Assembly: GCF_013415905.1 (NCBI RefSeq)
Contig: NZ_CP058909.1
Coordinates: forward strand, 2,108,001 to 2,172,000
DNA length: 64,000 bases
Origin: Halosimplex pelagicum
GTDB taxonomy: Archaea > Halobacteriota > Halobacteria > Halobacteriales > Haloarculaceae
Direction of reading: 5' to 3'
Shown: positions 1 through 8,902 of the stretch, one piece after another
How the letters are laid out: every line of letters begins with the position of its first letter
Position numbering within the stretch: the stretch's first letter is position 1
Translations under genes and position numbers: made by a program
Notes under the pieces: model-generated
Told to the model about the DNA's origin: nothing
What the model saw: only the letters and a program-made list of their open reading frames with translations
Database searches by the model: none

Positions 1-1
1 A

Positions 2-193
2 GTCGCCGATCCGGGCCGCGCGGGCCACTGGCTCCTTTGGCCGGCTCTCGCACTCTCACTGCTCGGGTTCGCGCTGACGCTGTTCTCTCAGTCGATGGAC
101 CGAGTCTGGAATCCGCGACTGCGGGCACGTCACTCCGAGACCGTCTCATCTGACGACGACGACAACGCGCAGACCCTTTCGCCGATGGACTAG
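2..193 (+). CDS. C-terminal end of an ABC transporter permease (DppC/OppC type), cut by window edge
   Basis: The frame starting at base 2 is open and ends at TAG 191-193, giving the last 63 residues of a protein. It shows a final membrane helix (WLLWPALALSLLGFALTLFS) followed by an amphipathic tail with NPRLRAR. That is how DppC/OppC-class permeases end (GxAxxLxGDxLRDxxxPRLR). An acidic tail rich in Asp follows. It is the only permease piece in the window. The OppD/OppF-like ATPases at 7760-9969 lie on the other strand 7.5 kb away, so whether they belong together cannot be decided here. The start is outside the window. Confidence 0.75.
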   Translation, partial: VADPGRAGHWLLWPALALSLLGFALTLFSQSMDRVWNPRLRARHSETVSSDDDDNAQTLSPMD

Positions 194-507
194 GGGTTTC
201 CCTGTCTCGTTGCGATTCGTGAAGCTGTCCATGAGTGCGTAGTGGTCGCCCCGTTACTATATTAAAAGCCGGAATCTTCAATCGTCGTTATCGTATTTCT
301 CGCTACAGACCTTCACAACCGAGGCACCCTCACGATATCCGATTTCCTCTGGCACCCAGTTAGGAACACTCTCGTTGAGGTTGACACGTCTTGCTGTCGG
401 GGTCGGTAGAGCAGTGGTGGACGGTAGCAACGAGAAGGAGTGGCGCTCGCACAGTACGGCAGCGAGAACTGTCGCCGGGTCTGATTCGAAACCAGCGGGG
501 TCTCACC
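194..507. other. Intergenic stretch without a firm gene
   Basis: No convincing gene was found. On the minus strand a frame ending at TGA 278-280 has protein-like composition near its end (VPNWVPEEIG, then CSEKYDNDD). It has no ATG start in that frame and becomes low quality beyond about 400, so it may be a decayed or frameshifted small gene. An AT-rich tract (TTACTATATTAAAAG) lies at 254-268. Confidence 0.4.
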
Positions 508-732
508 TCAGCCCAGGAGACCTCCGAGCAGGCCGCTGCTCTTCTCCTCACTTTCGGTGTCGTCCGAACCAATGTCGCGGATCGCGCTCCATTCGTCGAC
601 GTCGTTCGCTGATTCGTAGTCGGCGGGGAACTGACCGAGCGGTCCGTGTTCGGTGTCGTTCTCGAGCAGGATGTGCCCTCGAAGGCCGTTGTCGGACTTG
701 GATTCACTGCAGTATGGGCATTGGGCAACCAT
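508..732 (-). CDS. Small acidic protein with a CPYC motif
   Basis: A 74-residue protein beginning MVAQCPYC. The single CxxC pair near the N-terminus would be half of a zinc site; no second pair is present. The rest is very acidic (DNGLRGHILLEND, SDDTESEEKSS) and ends in a GLLGGLLG tail. Small CxxC proteins of this size are numerous in haloarchaea and mostly uncharacterised. The start is the only ATG near the CPYC motif. Function unknown. Confidence 0.55.
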   Translation of the reverse strand: MVAQCPYCSESKSDNGLRGHILLENDTEHGPLGQFPADYESANDVDEWSAIRDIGSDDTESEEKSSGLLGGLLG

Positions 733-835
733 AGAACAAAGAGAACGACGGTTCCTATTAAACGTAGCGTTCGTTCGAGATTGCGCGTCGAGAAGTCAGG
801 GGTTAGCTTTCGAGCTCAGAGGTTGCAGGAGTTCT

Positions 836-1111
836 TCAGGCTTTCTTCGAGCCAGCCGCCTGAATCCGTTGTTGGCGGTTCCACAGCAGATAGCCACCGC
901 CACTAGCGGCCAGCGCGCCGAACAACGCGTACGGCCAGAGGCTCCCGATCTCGAACAGCGAGCCGACGAGGAGGAGGAGGCCGAACGCGACGGCGATTAC
1001 CGCACCCCAGACACCCCGGATTGAGGCACCACAGTGCGGACACCGATCGGCGTTGCGCGGGATGTCCTCTTCGCAGCGTCGGCAGACAATCTCCGATCCG
1101 TTGTTGATCAT
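836..1111 (-). CDS. Zinc-ribbon membrane protein
   Basis: A 91-residue protein with an N-terminal zinc ribbon (CRRC at about 11-14, CPHC at about 25-28). Two hydrophobic helices follow (IRGVWGAVIAVAFGLLLLVG and a segment ending in GGGYLLW), then a basic tail. The frame is open further upstream. The ATG at 1111 was chosen because TTTAAATA at 1134-1141 lies about 25 bp before it, fitting a leaderless transcript. This is a common haloarchaeal design of cytoplasmic ribbon plus membrane hairpin. Function is not known. Confidence 0.7.
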   Translation of the reverse strand: MINNGSEIVCRRCEEDIPRNADRCPHCGASIRGVWGAVIAVAFGLLLLVGSLFEIGSLWPYALFGALAASGGGYLLWNRQQRIQAAGSKKA

Positions 1112-1234
1112 CACCCATGGATTTTCAATACTCTTATTTAAATCATTCTGTTGCCTGAGATTGGCCTCAGCGGACCGAACCGATCCTATGGGTGGCAATC
1201 TTCCGGCTTGAAAACGAAGCGGCGTGAGTGGCGG

Positions 1235-1984
1235 TTAGAACGGCGAGAGGACAGTGTGGTTCAGCAGCTGCCAGATCAGATACCCGCCGTGAACCGCGAC
1301 AGGGATCGCGGCGACCTTCATGGCGTCGGACCTGGAAAGGTCTCGGGCATGTTTCATGGCGAACGTGAGGAGGTACGCGCACCAGATGAGTGCGAGGAGA
1401 CCGACGATCGTGCCGGCGATGGCGATCGGTTCAGCCCGGACTTCGTTCAGGAGGAACGCCACTTTCTGAGGCGGTCGTCCTCCTTGGATCTGTGTGGATA
1501 TCTCGGTCTGCGTCAGTGCGAGCGCCCAAGACCCGTAGTGAACGAGGTTCGCAAGGACCATCGGGGCGAGTCCCCAAGCGGTGAGCTTCGCCGTCTTGGA
1601 TATCGTTCCGACCCCGTCGAACAGCCATGAGACGAGGTACAGGACGATCGTATACAGCGCCCACAGGATCAGGATGCCAACGGCGGGGTGGCCGGCCCGA
1701 CCCCACAACTGTCGGGTGACACGCTGGCCGATGATCGGATCGTCGCCCTGCTGGGCGAAGGCGAACGACCCACCGCGGAAGTTACCGAGGATAGATTCGA
1801 CGACAAAGACGAGGAGCACAGTTCCCACGAGGCCTGCCACGAGGAGCAGCAACGTCTCCTGTTTTAAGCCGTGTTCCTCCGCCTTCCGTTCGAAGAACAC
1901 GTCTGGTGCAAGCACCAGTAACTTGAGCGCCTTAAACGGACGAGCGACTGCTGTTCCCGGACTCTTCAAGACTTCCATCGCCAT
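1235..1984 (-). CDS. YIP1 family integral membrane protein
   Basis: 249 residues with about five hydrophobic helices (roughly 45-65, 100-122, 135-160, 188-212 and 222-242). A short cytoplasmic N-terminus contains PFKALKLLVLAPDVFFERKAEE, the 'P-x-xFF' entry segment typical of archaeal and bacterial Yip1-domain proteins. Length and topology match the family. Yip1-domain proteins are membrane-embedded and have no established biochemical role in archaea. It shares an orientation with the small membrane protein upstream at 2073-2324, but an 88-bp gap with its own AT-rich segment suggests separate promoters. Confidence 0.75.
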   Translation of the reverse strand: MAMEVLKSPGTAVARPFKALKLLVLAPDVFFERKAEEHGLKQETLLLLVAGLVGTVLLVFVVESILGNFRGGSFAFAQQGDDPIIGQRVTRQLWGRAGHPAVGILILWALYTIVLYLVSWLFDGVGTISKTAKLTAWGLAPMVLANLVHYGSWALALTQTEISTQIQGGRPPQKVAFLLNEVRAEPIAIAGTIVGLLALIWCAYLLTFAMKHARDLSRSDAMKVAAIPVAVHGGYLIWQLLNHTVLSPF

Positions 1985-2072
1985 GAACGAGATATCCCGG
2001 CCGTCGTTACATAACTCTTTATGTTATCTCGATTCTCGGGATAGCGAGCGGTTCTCTCGGAGGGTGACAGAA

Positions 2073-2324
2073 TCAGAGGCGGCGAAGCATGTACATGATT
2101 ACGTATCCCAAAACAGCCATCAGGCAGAACGTCGCGCCCCAGATGCCGAACATGCCGGCGACGACTCCTTGGAGGACGAACATTCCCAGCACCATCTGGA
2201 GAATTCCGAATCCGAACAACGAGACGAGAAACGAACTCCGGATGAATCGGAACACGCCGAGAAGGTTCGATTTCACCGCGTCGCCTGTCGAACTACCGCT
2301 GCTCTCCTCTGTAGCAGAACTCAT
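2073..2324 (-). CDS. Small two-helix membrane protein
   Basis: 83 residues. The Ser/Thr/Glu-rich first 16 residues are followed by two hydrophobic segments (FLVSLFGFGILQMVLGMFVL and a C-terminal one ending VLGYVIMYMLRRL) with Gly and Met. The basic RR terminus suggests an inside C-terminus. It was not recognised as a named family. The start ATG at 2324 follows an AT-rich stretch (TTATTATACAGTCA on the coding strand), consistent with a leaderless promoter. Confidence 0.65.
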   Translation of the reverse strand: MSSATEESSGSSTGDAVKSNLLGVFRFIRSSFLVSLFGFGILQMVLGMFVLQGVVAGMFGIWGATFCLMAVLGYVIMYMLRRL

Positions 2325-2683
2325 GGTGTTTTTTACTCAATGACTGTATAATAAACCTTCCGCCAATCAGACTCCATCCGTAGGACATCGCGCTGGGCGG
2401 TCGTCCGTTTTTGCTCTCGGACGTGACTGACAGCGTTTCACCCAGACGTGGATCGGAGACGACCATGACGGTCGCGCCCTCCTTCGAATGAACTGGCTCG
2501 GAAGTTGACTCCCGACTGGCGTTTCTTCCGAGACATCGACAGTTGACCCCAACTGACGGAAGAGAACGGAACTAAATACGGGGTGAACGGCCGTAAAACG
2601 GCAGATTCGGATGTCGGAAATGTCACTCCAACTGCTTGTAAAGATCCAAAAGGTTATTGACCCATAGTGACACCCATCACTCT
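2325..2683. promoter_or_regulatory. Divergent intergenic region with promoters for the flanking genes
   Basis: About 360 bp without a gene. The right end carries AAAAGGTTATTGAC at 2649-2662, about 28 bp before the ATG at 2684, which fits a TATA-type element for the DUF4129 operon. The left end carries TATAATAAA at 2348-2356 for the minus-strand gene at 2324. Nothing else was recognised. Confidence 0.45.
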
Positions 2684-3664
2684 ATGAACTTCACTCGTGA
2701 GAGGACAACCCACCTCGTGGTGGGGCTCATGTGTGTTCTCGCTGTTGGTATTGCTGCGAGCACACTTACATCAGTGGTCGGAACTGGTGGTGGCCAAGCA
2801 GTATTCTCGACGAACGAGGACATGGTCAGCCAGGGGTCCGGTTCCACTAACCAGGGCCAGGGTGACCCCGGAACGGAGATCGATCAGAGCAGGCTCGACC
2901 TCCAGATGTGTGTCCCCTTCCTGCAAAAGACAGTCGGGAAACTCGCGCTGGCGGGTGGTGCTGCTCTCATCCTTTACATCATCTACCGTCGAATAAATCT
3001 CTCCGCGACCATCCTGTCGGCGTGGGCCGGCGCGCCGCCCGTGTTGTTCCTGTATTTCGCGATGACGTCCGACTGTTTCAGCGGGTCCAGCCGGGGCGGC
3101 GGTGGGGGAGCCGGTGGAGGTAACCCGCTCCAGAACGGTGGGGGTGGCCTCGCGTCTCCATCGTCGATCCCTCCGTGGATGATCGGGATCGTCTTCGGTC
3201 TCGTCGTGATCGGAGCAGTCGCGGTCGTGCTCACGGCGCGAGGGAGCGAGACGATCGAGCCGCCGTCCGAGGAGGACCAGGCAGAGGCGATGCCCGACAT
3301 CGACCCGTCCGACGTCGCCGCGGCGGCGGGCCGCGCGGCTGACCGCATTGAGGAGGGCAACGTCGACATCGACAACGAAGTGTACCGCGCCTGGCGTGAG
3401 ATGACGAACCTCCTCAACGTCTCGAACCCCGACTCGAGTACTCCGGGTGAGTTCGCCCGTGCAGCCATCGACGCCGGAATGGAACGAGACGACATAACGG
3501 ACCTGACTCGTCTGTTCGAGCAGGTCCGATACGGGGGGCTCGACGTGACGGAGGAGCGCGAACAGTTCGCGGTCGATATCTTCCGGAACGTCGAAGAGCA
3601 GTACAGCGAGGAGCATGAGGACGATGGAGACGATGACGACGAACCCACGGATGGTGATAACTGA
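2684..3664 (+). CDS. DUF4129 domain membrane protein
   Basis: 326 residues from the chosen ATG; an in-frame ATG lies nine codons upstream but sits on the promoter. Helix 1 lies at about 12-35. A Gly/Gln-rich extracellular stretch follows, then two more helices (KLALAGGAALILYIIYRRI and a pair near 110), a Gly-rich loop and a last helix (WMIGIVFGLVVIGAVAVVLTA). The cytoplasmic tail contains VYRAWREMTNLLNV, TPGEFARAAIDAGM and ITDLTRLFEQVRYGG. That is the DUF4129 signature also found next to transglutaminase or DUF58 genes. The last codon overlaps the next start (TGATGG), so translation is probably coupled. Confidence 0.85.
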   Translation: MNFTRERTTHLVVGLMCVLAVGIAASTLTSVVGTGGGQAVFSTNEDMVSQGSGSTNQGQGDPGTEIDQSRLDLQMCVPFLQKTVGKLALAGGAALILYIIYRRINLSATILSAWAGAPPVLFLYFAMTSDCFSGSSRGGGGGAGGGNPLQNGGGGLASPSSIPPWMIGIVFGLVVIGAVAVVLTARGSETIEPPSEEDQAEAMPDIDPSDVAAAAGRAADRIEEGNVDIDNEVYRAWREMTNLLNVSNPDSSTPGEFARAAIDAGMERDDITDLTRLFEQVRYGGLDVTEEREQFAVDIFRNVEEQYSEEHEDDGDDDDEPTDGDN

Positions 3665-5697
3665 TGGATCTTAACACAGCGATGCGGCGGCTGCTAGCCG
3701 TCCTCGGTATCGTGGTAGTTGGTGCGGGACTGTACTTCATCACGTCCCCGTCGACGGCGTTCGAGATTGGTCTGTACGCCGTCGGTATGGTCGCAGTGCT
3801 AGCGTTCGCATTCGGCGCCTGGGAGGTTCGGAATCGGCGGAATATCCGGCCTGTCCAGGCTGACACGCCCGATCCTGAGTACCCGCTTATGACGCCGACG
3901 CCCGGCGACGACATCGACGAGGTGCTCCGCCAGATGACCCAGTACAGGCAGGGGACGCTGGAAGCACGCGAGCAGATCCGGGACCGCCTCGGGAACGTGG
4001 CGCTGGCGGTCATCATGCATCGCGACGACTGCTCGCGTGCCGAGGCGATGCGGAAGCTCGAGGAAGGAGAGTGGACGGACAACGTGCAGGCGGCGTCCTT
4101 CTTCGGGGAGAATCGGGCGCTCCCTACACAGTCTCTGAGCGAGCGACTGTTCGGGAGTACGGGTGACTCACCGTATCAACAGTGGGTTCGGAACACGGTC
4201 GATGAGATCGTCAGACTGGCGAACCTCGACACTGATACCGAAGGTACTGACGAAAAGGAGAAAGAGGCGGAACCGGACTCGTTCGTCGAGACTCTCAAGC
4301 ATCGCCTAAGCGGGGACAGTGACGACAGCAGCGGGGGCGACCGGTCGAGCTCGCGACTGACCCACGAACTTTACGACCGGATTCAGGACGGAGAGCTCGT
4401 TTCGAAATCCGTCACTCACTGGAATCTCCTGGAGACGAATCGAATGCGCGGCGTGAGCGCGTTCGCATTCCTCACGTTCGCTGTCGGCGCGTTCACTTTC
4501 CAGCCGGGGCTCCTGTTGGCGAGCGTCGTCGGTATTGGGTACACGATCTACGTCCGAGTCGCTTCGCCGCCGTCGGCAGCAGGTCTGACGGTCGAGCGCC
4601 ACTTCGATGTCGCGAACCCCGACCCGGGTGAGGAGGTCGAAGTGATCGTAACTGTCGAGAATCAGGGTGGGAGCGTGCTTCCGGACGTGCGGATCATCGA
4701 CGAGGTACCGGGGACCATGCGCATCGTCGAGGGGTCACCGCGAGTCGCGACCGCACTCCAGTCGGGCGACTCGGTCAGTTTCAAGTACCGACTCGTCGCT
4801 GAGCGGGGAGAACACTCTTGGCCGGTGCTCGCTCTCGCCCGCGACGTAAGCGGCACGTACGAGCGCGAGGCAACGCTGGACGCGGACGCGGAACTCGTCT
4901 GCACGCCGACGCTCCAGTCGGTGACCTCGATATCGCTACGCTCCCAGACATCGACCTACTCCGGGAACGTCTCGACTGACCAGGGCGGCTCTGGTCTGGA
5001 ATTCTTCTCGGTCCGAGAGTACCGGCAGGGCGACCCGATGAAGCGCGTCGACTGGAAGCGCCACGCCCGCACCGGCGAGCTGACGACCATCAACTTCCGC
5101 GAAGAGAAGGCGGCATCGGTCGTCCTCCTATTCGATTCCCGACAGTCCGCGTTCGTCTCGTCAGGCCCAACCGAACCCCATGCTGTCGATCAGGCGATCA
5201 ACGCGGCCACTGACCTGTTCCCGACGCTGTACGACGCGGGTAACCTCGTCGGTGTCGCCGCGTTCGACACAGTTCCGTGCTGGCTTTCGCCGAGTGCCGG
5301 CAGTGATCATCTGGAACGAGCACGCTTGCTGTTCGCGAACCATCCCGCGCTGTCGTCGGTCCCACCGGAGTACACCGACCACGAGAGCCGTTACGTCGAC
5401 CCAATGACGCACGTTCGCCGACAGCTCCCGTCGAGCGCGCAGATTCTCCTGTTCACGCCGCTCAGTGATGACTATGCTGCTGAGGTCGCCCTGCGGCTGA
5501 ACTCGTCGGGTCATCTGGTGACAATCATCAGTCCGGACCCGACGGCGAACAAGACGGTGGGCCAGCGCCTCGTCCGCGTCGAGCGGTCGATGCGCGTCGC
5601 ACGGCTCCGTGAACGCGGTATCAGAGTAATTGACTGGAAACCGGATACGCAACTGCATCTCGAAATGGAACGAGCACAGAAGAGGTGGACGGCATGA
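3664..5697 (+). CDS. DUF58 protein with an N-terminal two-helix extension (DUF7269-like)
   Basis: 677 residues. Residues 1-60 hold two helices. A charged cytoplasmic segment to about 255 resembles the separate small protein (DUF7269-like) that usually sits between DUF4129 and DUF58 genes in haloarchaea. Another helix pair occurs near 265-300 (FAFLTFAVGAFTFQPGLLLA). A DUF11-like beta domain follows (VENQGGSVLPDVRIIDEVPG), then the DUF58 core with GLEFFSVREYRQGDPMKRVDWK, whose R-x-Y-x-x-G-D-x-x-x-R-x-x-W pattern is diagnostic. A von Willebrand-type fold follows (VVLLFDSR). This is the middle gene of a three-gene operon. DUF58 proteins usually work with a MoxR ATPase, and none is present here. 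The single frame across both parts looks like a real fusion. Confidence 0.85.
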   Translation: MDLNTAMRRLLAVLGIVVVGAGLYFITSPSTAFEIGLYAVGMVAVLAFAFGAWEVRNRRNIRPVQADTPDPEYPLMTPTPGDDIDEVLRQMTQYRQGTLEAREQIRDRLGNVALAVIMHRDDCSRAEAMRKLEEGEWTDNVQAASFFGENRALPTQSLSERLFGSTGDSPYQQWVRNTVDEIVRLANLDTDTEGTDEKEKEAEPDSFVETLKHRLSGDSDDSSGGDRSSSRLTHELYDRIQDGELVSKSVTHWNLLETNRMRGVSAFAFLTFAVGAFTFQPGLLLASVVGIGYTIYVRVASPPSAAGLTVERHFDVANPDPGEEVEVIVTVENQGGSVLPDVRIIDEVPGTMRIVEGSPRVATALQSGDSVSFKYRLVAERGEHSWPVLALARDVSGTYEREATLDADAELVCTPTLQSVTSISLRSQTSTYSGNVSTDQGGSGLEFFSVREYRQGDPMKRVDWKRHARTGELTTINFREEKAASVVLLFDSRQSAFVSSGPTEPHAVDQAINAATDLFPTLYDAGNLVGVAAFDTVPCWLSPSAGSDHLERARLLFANHPALSSVPPEYTDHESRYVDPMTHVRRQLPSSAQILLFTPLSDDYAAEVALRLNSSGHLVTIISPDPTANKTVGQRLVRVERSMRVARLRERGIRVIDWKPDTQLHLEMERAQKRWTA

Positions 5698-6212
5698 GTA
5701 CCAAGCGAAAAATAGTCGAACTCGACCGGTCTCCGACCAGCGTTAGCAGAGGAGTTTCGATCATCGCGGCGTTCGTCGCTGTCGCGACGAGCGCGCCGTT
5801 CTCCTTCATGGCGATGCCGTTCTCGTTCGGCGGCCTGGCGATGGTCGGGTACGGCCTGTTTGTCACCGAGACGCGGCGCTGGTTATCGATCGGCGTGGCG
5901 GGCATCTTCGCCGGCGTGCTGATAAGCGGCAGTTACGGTACTGCCGGGGAGTTGCTACTGCTGAGCCTCATCGGGACCATTGTCGCGTGGGATGTCGGTG
6001 AGAATGCGATCAGCCTCGGGGAACAGATCGGTAGTCAAACGCGTACCAGGCGGACCGAAGTCGTACACGCGTCAGCGAGCGCTCTGGTCGGAGTACTCGC
6101 TGGTGGCTTCGGATACCTCGCCTATCAGGTGAGCTCCAGCGGCTATCCGGCTGCGGCACTTGTGTTGCTGCTGGTCGGTGCGGTCGTCCTCCTGTGGACG
6201 ATCCGCTCGTAA
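5694..6212 (+). CDS. Hydrophobic membrane protein of the DUF58 operon (DUF7519-like)
   Basis: 172 residues from an ATG that overlaps the stop of the preceding gene (ATGA at 5694-5697), showing translational coupling. It has about six hydrophobic segments, including an N-terminal pair near 25-70 and a C-terminal one with AALVLLLVGAVVLLW. It is the third member of the DUF4129 - DUF58 - membrane protein set, which recurs in haloarchaea with this last gene annotated as DUF7519. Function is unknown; the operon probably assembles a membrane or envelope complex. Confidence 0.75.
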   Translation: MSTKRKIVELDRSPTSVSRGVSIIAAFVAVATSAPFSFMAMPFSFGGLAMVGYGLFVTETRRWLSIGVAGIFAGVLISGSYGTAGELLLLSLIGTIVAWDVGENAISLGEQIGSQTRTRRTEVVHASASALVGVLAGGFGYLAYQVSSSGYPAAALVLLLVGAVVLLWTIRS

Positions 6213-6335
6213 CGCGCTAAGTGAGCGTCTTTTCGATGTGACTCTCTATCGGCACTAGTGGCCAGTACCGTACCCTATCGAACGGCAACCATTATAATAT
6301 ATGAACCACCTGTGGTAATTAGGACTTGATAATCC

Positions 6336-7583
6336 ATGACACGCAGAGACTACTCGACCACTGATGCGACCAGCGGGAGCGGCGCGGAGACACCGACTCG
6401 GCGTCAATTCCTCGCCGCCGCGGGCGTGGCCGGTATCACCGGTTTCGCCGGGTGTGGTGGCGGTGGCAACGGTAACGGCGGCGGTGGCGGTGGATCGACG
6501 GGTACCATTGATGTCATCGTTCAGAGCCCCGGGTGGGACGGCCAGCAGGTAACAGAGTCGATCAACTCGAAGTTTGACGCCGAGATCAACATCGAACGGG
6601 TGACGACTCCGGACGTTGTCCCAGGCCTCCTGTCCGAATCTACTGGAACTCCGTCCACCGACGCTGGGGCCCCGTCCACCGATACCGGGAAAAAGCAGTA
6701 CGACGTCGTCATGGCGCACAACTACCAGGGTCCGGGGTTGATCGAGAACGATCTACTGGCTCCGGTGAACGAGGGAGCGGTACCGAACTACTCCAACACG
6801 TTCGGGCGACTCCAGGAGATCACCGAGAGTCAGTTCGGCGACGGCGACGCGTTCTACGGCGTCCCGATCGCCTTCGACTGGCTCGGGTACGCGTACGACT
6901 CCCGAAAGATCCCGGAGCACGAGTCGAGCTGGTCGACACTGTTCTCGGACACTGTGGGTGATGTGGACCTCACCGAGCAAATTGTCTTCGAGGATACACC
7001 GTACCCCGTCGTTACCGCGGCCGCGCTCAACCTCGGCTTAGACAGCGTCTTCGAAGGGGCAGAGGCGACGATAAGCGACTCCCAGAAAGAAGAGATCTCG
7101 TCGCTCCTCACGGACAAGTCAGGTCTCGTCTCTCACTACGCAAACAACAATCTCTCGTATCTCGGCGACGACTTCCTGATCCATCAGGTCACTCGGGCGG
7201 AGATGACCGACGCGTGGCTCCGACCGGAGGGTGAAAACATCTGGGGGCATATCAACGACTGGATGAGCTGGGCAGTCCCCAAAGAGGGTGCGCCAACCAC
7301 AATCGACACGATGGTCGTCCCAGCATCGTCCGAGAATAAGGAACTCGCCTGGCAGGTCGTCAACGAGTTCCTGAATCCCGAGAACGTAGTCCCTGCGGTC
7401 AATCTACAGAATGCACCGCCGAGCGCGAATCCCGAAGTGGGGGAACAACTGAAAGAAATCGACGGTGACGGCGGAGACGTTCTCCCCGTTTCGGACACGT
7501 CGGTTCTCGACCGTCTCGTTCCCGTCAAGCAGACAGCTAATCCGACGACGTGGGAAGAGCTCTACTACGCACCGCAGTACTGA
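6336..7583 (+). CDS. Tat-exported lipoprotein, PotD-like ABC substrate-binding protein
   Basis: 415 residues. The N-terminus has a twin-arginine motif (TRRQFLAAAGVAG) and a lipobox (GFAGC), then a Gly/Asn linker, so the protein is Tat-exported and lipid-anchored on the outer face. The mature part has the periplasmic-binding fold of the spermidine/putrescine and iron class: KQYDVVMAHNYQ, FYGVPIAFDWLGYAYD and LAWQVVNEFLNPENV near the C-terminus. It lacks the long two-lobed sequence of OppA/DppA proteins (family 5), although OppDF-type ATPases are its neighbours on the other strand. The ligand is unknown. AT-rich elements at 6293-6301 precede it. Confidence 0.8.
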   Translation: MTRRDYSTTDATSGSGAETPTRRQFLAAAGVAGITGFAGCGGGGNGNGGGGGGSTGTIDVIVQSPGWDGQQVTESINSKFDAEINIERVTTPDVVPGLLSESTGTPSTDAGAPSTDTGKKQYDVVMAHNYQGPGLIENDLLAPVNEGAVPNYSNTFGRLQEITESQFGDGDAFYGVPIAFDWLGYAYDSRKIPEHESSWSTLFSDTVGDVDLTEQIVFEDTPYPVVTAAALNLGLDSVFEGAEATISDSQKEEISSLLTDKSGLVSHYANNNLSYLGDDFLIHQVTRAEMTDAWLRPEGENIWGHINDWMSWAVPKEGAPTTIDTMVVPASSENKELAWQVVNEFLNPENVVPAVNLQNAPPSANPEVGEQLKEIDGDGGDVLPVSDTSVLDRLVPVKQTANPTTWEELYYAPQY

Positions 7584-7759
7584 TGTCGCCCATTGGGGCT
7601 ACGGCCGCCGCATAGAGCGTTTCTTTGTTGTGTCTCTCCAAGATTGGAGGTTCTGTCGATTCACTGACCACACCGATGTCTCCGAACCATCGCGTCGGTT
7701 CCAGCTAGCAGTGAGATGGTGAGACTGGCCTGTCGAGAAGATGATCGAGAACAGCCGGT

Positions 7760-8902
7760 TCAGTTTTGAGTGGTGCCCTCTACTGCCTCGCCGGGTTGCG
7801 GTTCTTCCAGTGGGGGACTCTGCCAGTAGTCGTGGTCGGGTTCCTGGCGGAAACACGCCACCTCGTGTCCGTCTTCGGTTTCAGTTCGGTCGGGGTCCTG
7901 TTGGGCACAGACCTCCCGAGCTTCGGGACACCGTGTCTGGAACGGGCACCCGCTCGGCGGGTCTGCCGGGTCAGGGACGTCGATCTGTCGGACCGGAGGG
8001 GCCTGGTTCGCCGTCTTTTCCGCGATATCGGGATTCAGTACCGGCGTCGACCAGAGCATCACCTTGGTATAGGGGTGCTGAGGGTTTTTCAGAATCTGAT
8101 CGACGGAACCGATCTCAACCAGGTTACCCAGATACATGACACCGATGCGGCCGTCGGACTTCTCGGCAAGGTACCGCGCGTTCGCTAGGTCGTGCGAGAT
8201 GAACACGTAGGAGGTGTCGACGAAGTCCTGCAGTTCCAGCAGGAGATCCATCATCTCGATACGCAGAGAGACGTCGAGCGCACTGACAGCCTCGTCAGCC
8301 AGGATGATGTCCGGTTCCATCAGCAGGGCCCGTCCAAGCGCAACGCGCTGTTGCTCGCCGCCACTCAGTTGGTGGGGGTACCGGGTCGCGTAATCGTGAG
8401 CGGGAGTCATGCCGACGCGCTCGAGGAGTTCGTTGATCTGTGACTCTCGCTCACCGGGCCCCATATCCGGATTCCATCGTTTTAGCGGCTCTGCGAGCGT
8501 GGATCTGACGGTGCGGTTGGGATTCAATGCACCTGCGGGGTCCTGGTGGATGATCTGTAGTGCCCGCCGGAGTTCAGAGCGTTCCTCCTCCGGGACTTCC
8601 CAGAAGTCCTCGCCTCGGAACTCGACGGTTCCGCCAGTCGGACGTTGGAGACCGATCGCCGTCTTCCCGAGTGTAGTCTTCCCACAGCCGCTCTCGCCGA
8701 CGAGCGCGATCACGTCGTTCTCGTAAATGTCGAGCGAGACATCGTCGACAGCTCTGACCGCCTCTTCGCCGAGGACTCGCTGGAGAAGCCCTCCTTGCTT
8801 GAAGTGGACCTCGATATTCTTGAGCGAGAGGAGCGGCTCTTCCTCCCCTTCGGCTGCACGATCCGATTCGTCATTTCGGGACTCAGTAGTGCTTTCGCTC
8901 AT
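7760..8902 (-). CDS. Oligopeptide/dipeptide-type ABC transporter ATP-binding protein (OppF/DppF-like)
   Basis: 380 residues. Walker A is GESGCGKTTLGK, the signature is LSGGEQQRVALGRALL and Walker B is DIILADEAVSALDVS. It has the C-terminal oligopeptide-transporter extension with a Cys-rich patch (SGCPFQTRCPEAREVC). Length and extension match the OppF/DppF family, whose members energise import of peptides and, in archaea, often of oligosaccharides. The start overlaps the stop of the upstream OppD-like gene (ATGA 8899-8902), so the two ATPases form a heterodimer made from one message. No permease gene adjoins them. Confidence 0.93.
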   Translation of the reverse strand: MSESTTESRNDESDRAAEGEEEPLLSLKNIEVHFKQGGLLQRVLGEEAVRAVDDVSLDIYENDVIALVGESGCGKTTLGKTAIGLQRPTGGTVEFRGEDFWEVPEEERSELRRALQIIHQDPAGALNPNRTVRSTLAEPLKRWNPDMGPGERESQINELLERVGMTPAHDYATRYPHQLSGGEQQRVALGRALLMEPDIILADEAVSALDVSLRIEMMDLLLELQDFVDTSYVFISHDLANARYLAEKSDGRIGVMYLGNLVEIGSVDQILKNPQHPYTKVMLWSTPVLNPDIAEKTANQAPPVRQIDVPDPADPPSGCPFQTRCPEAREVCAQQDPDRTETEDGHEVACFRQEPDHDYWQSPPLEEPQPGEAVEGTTQN

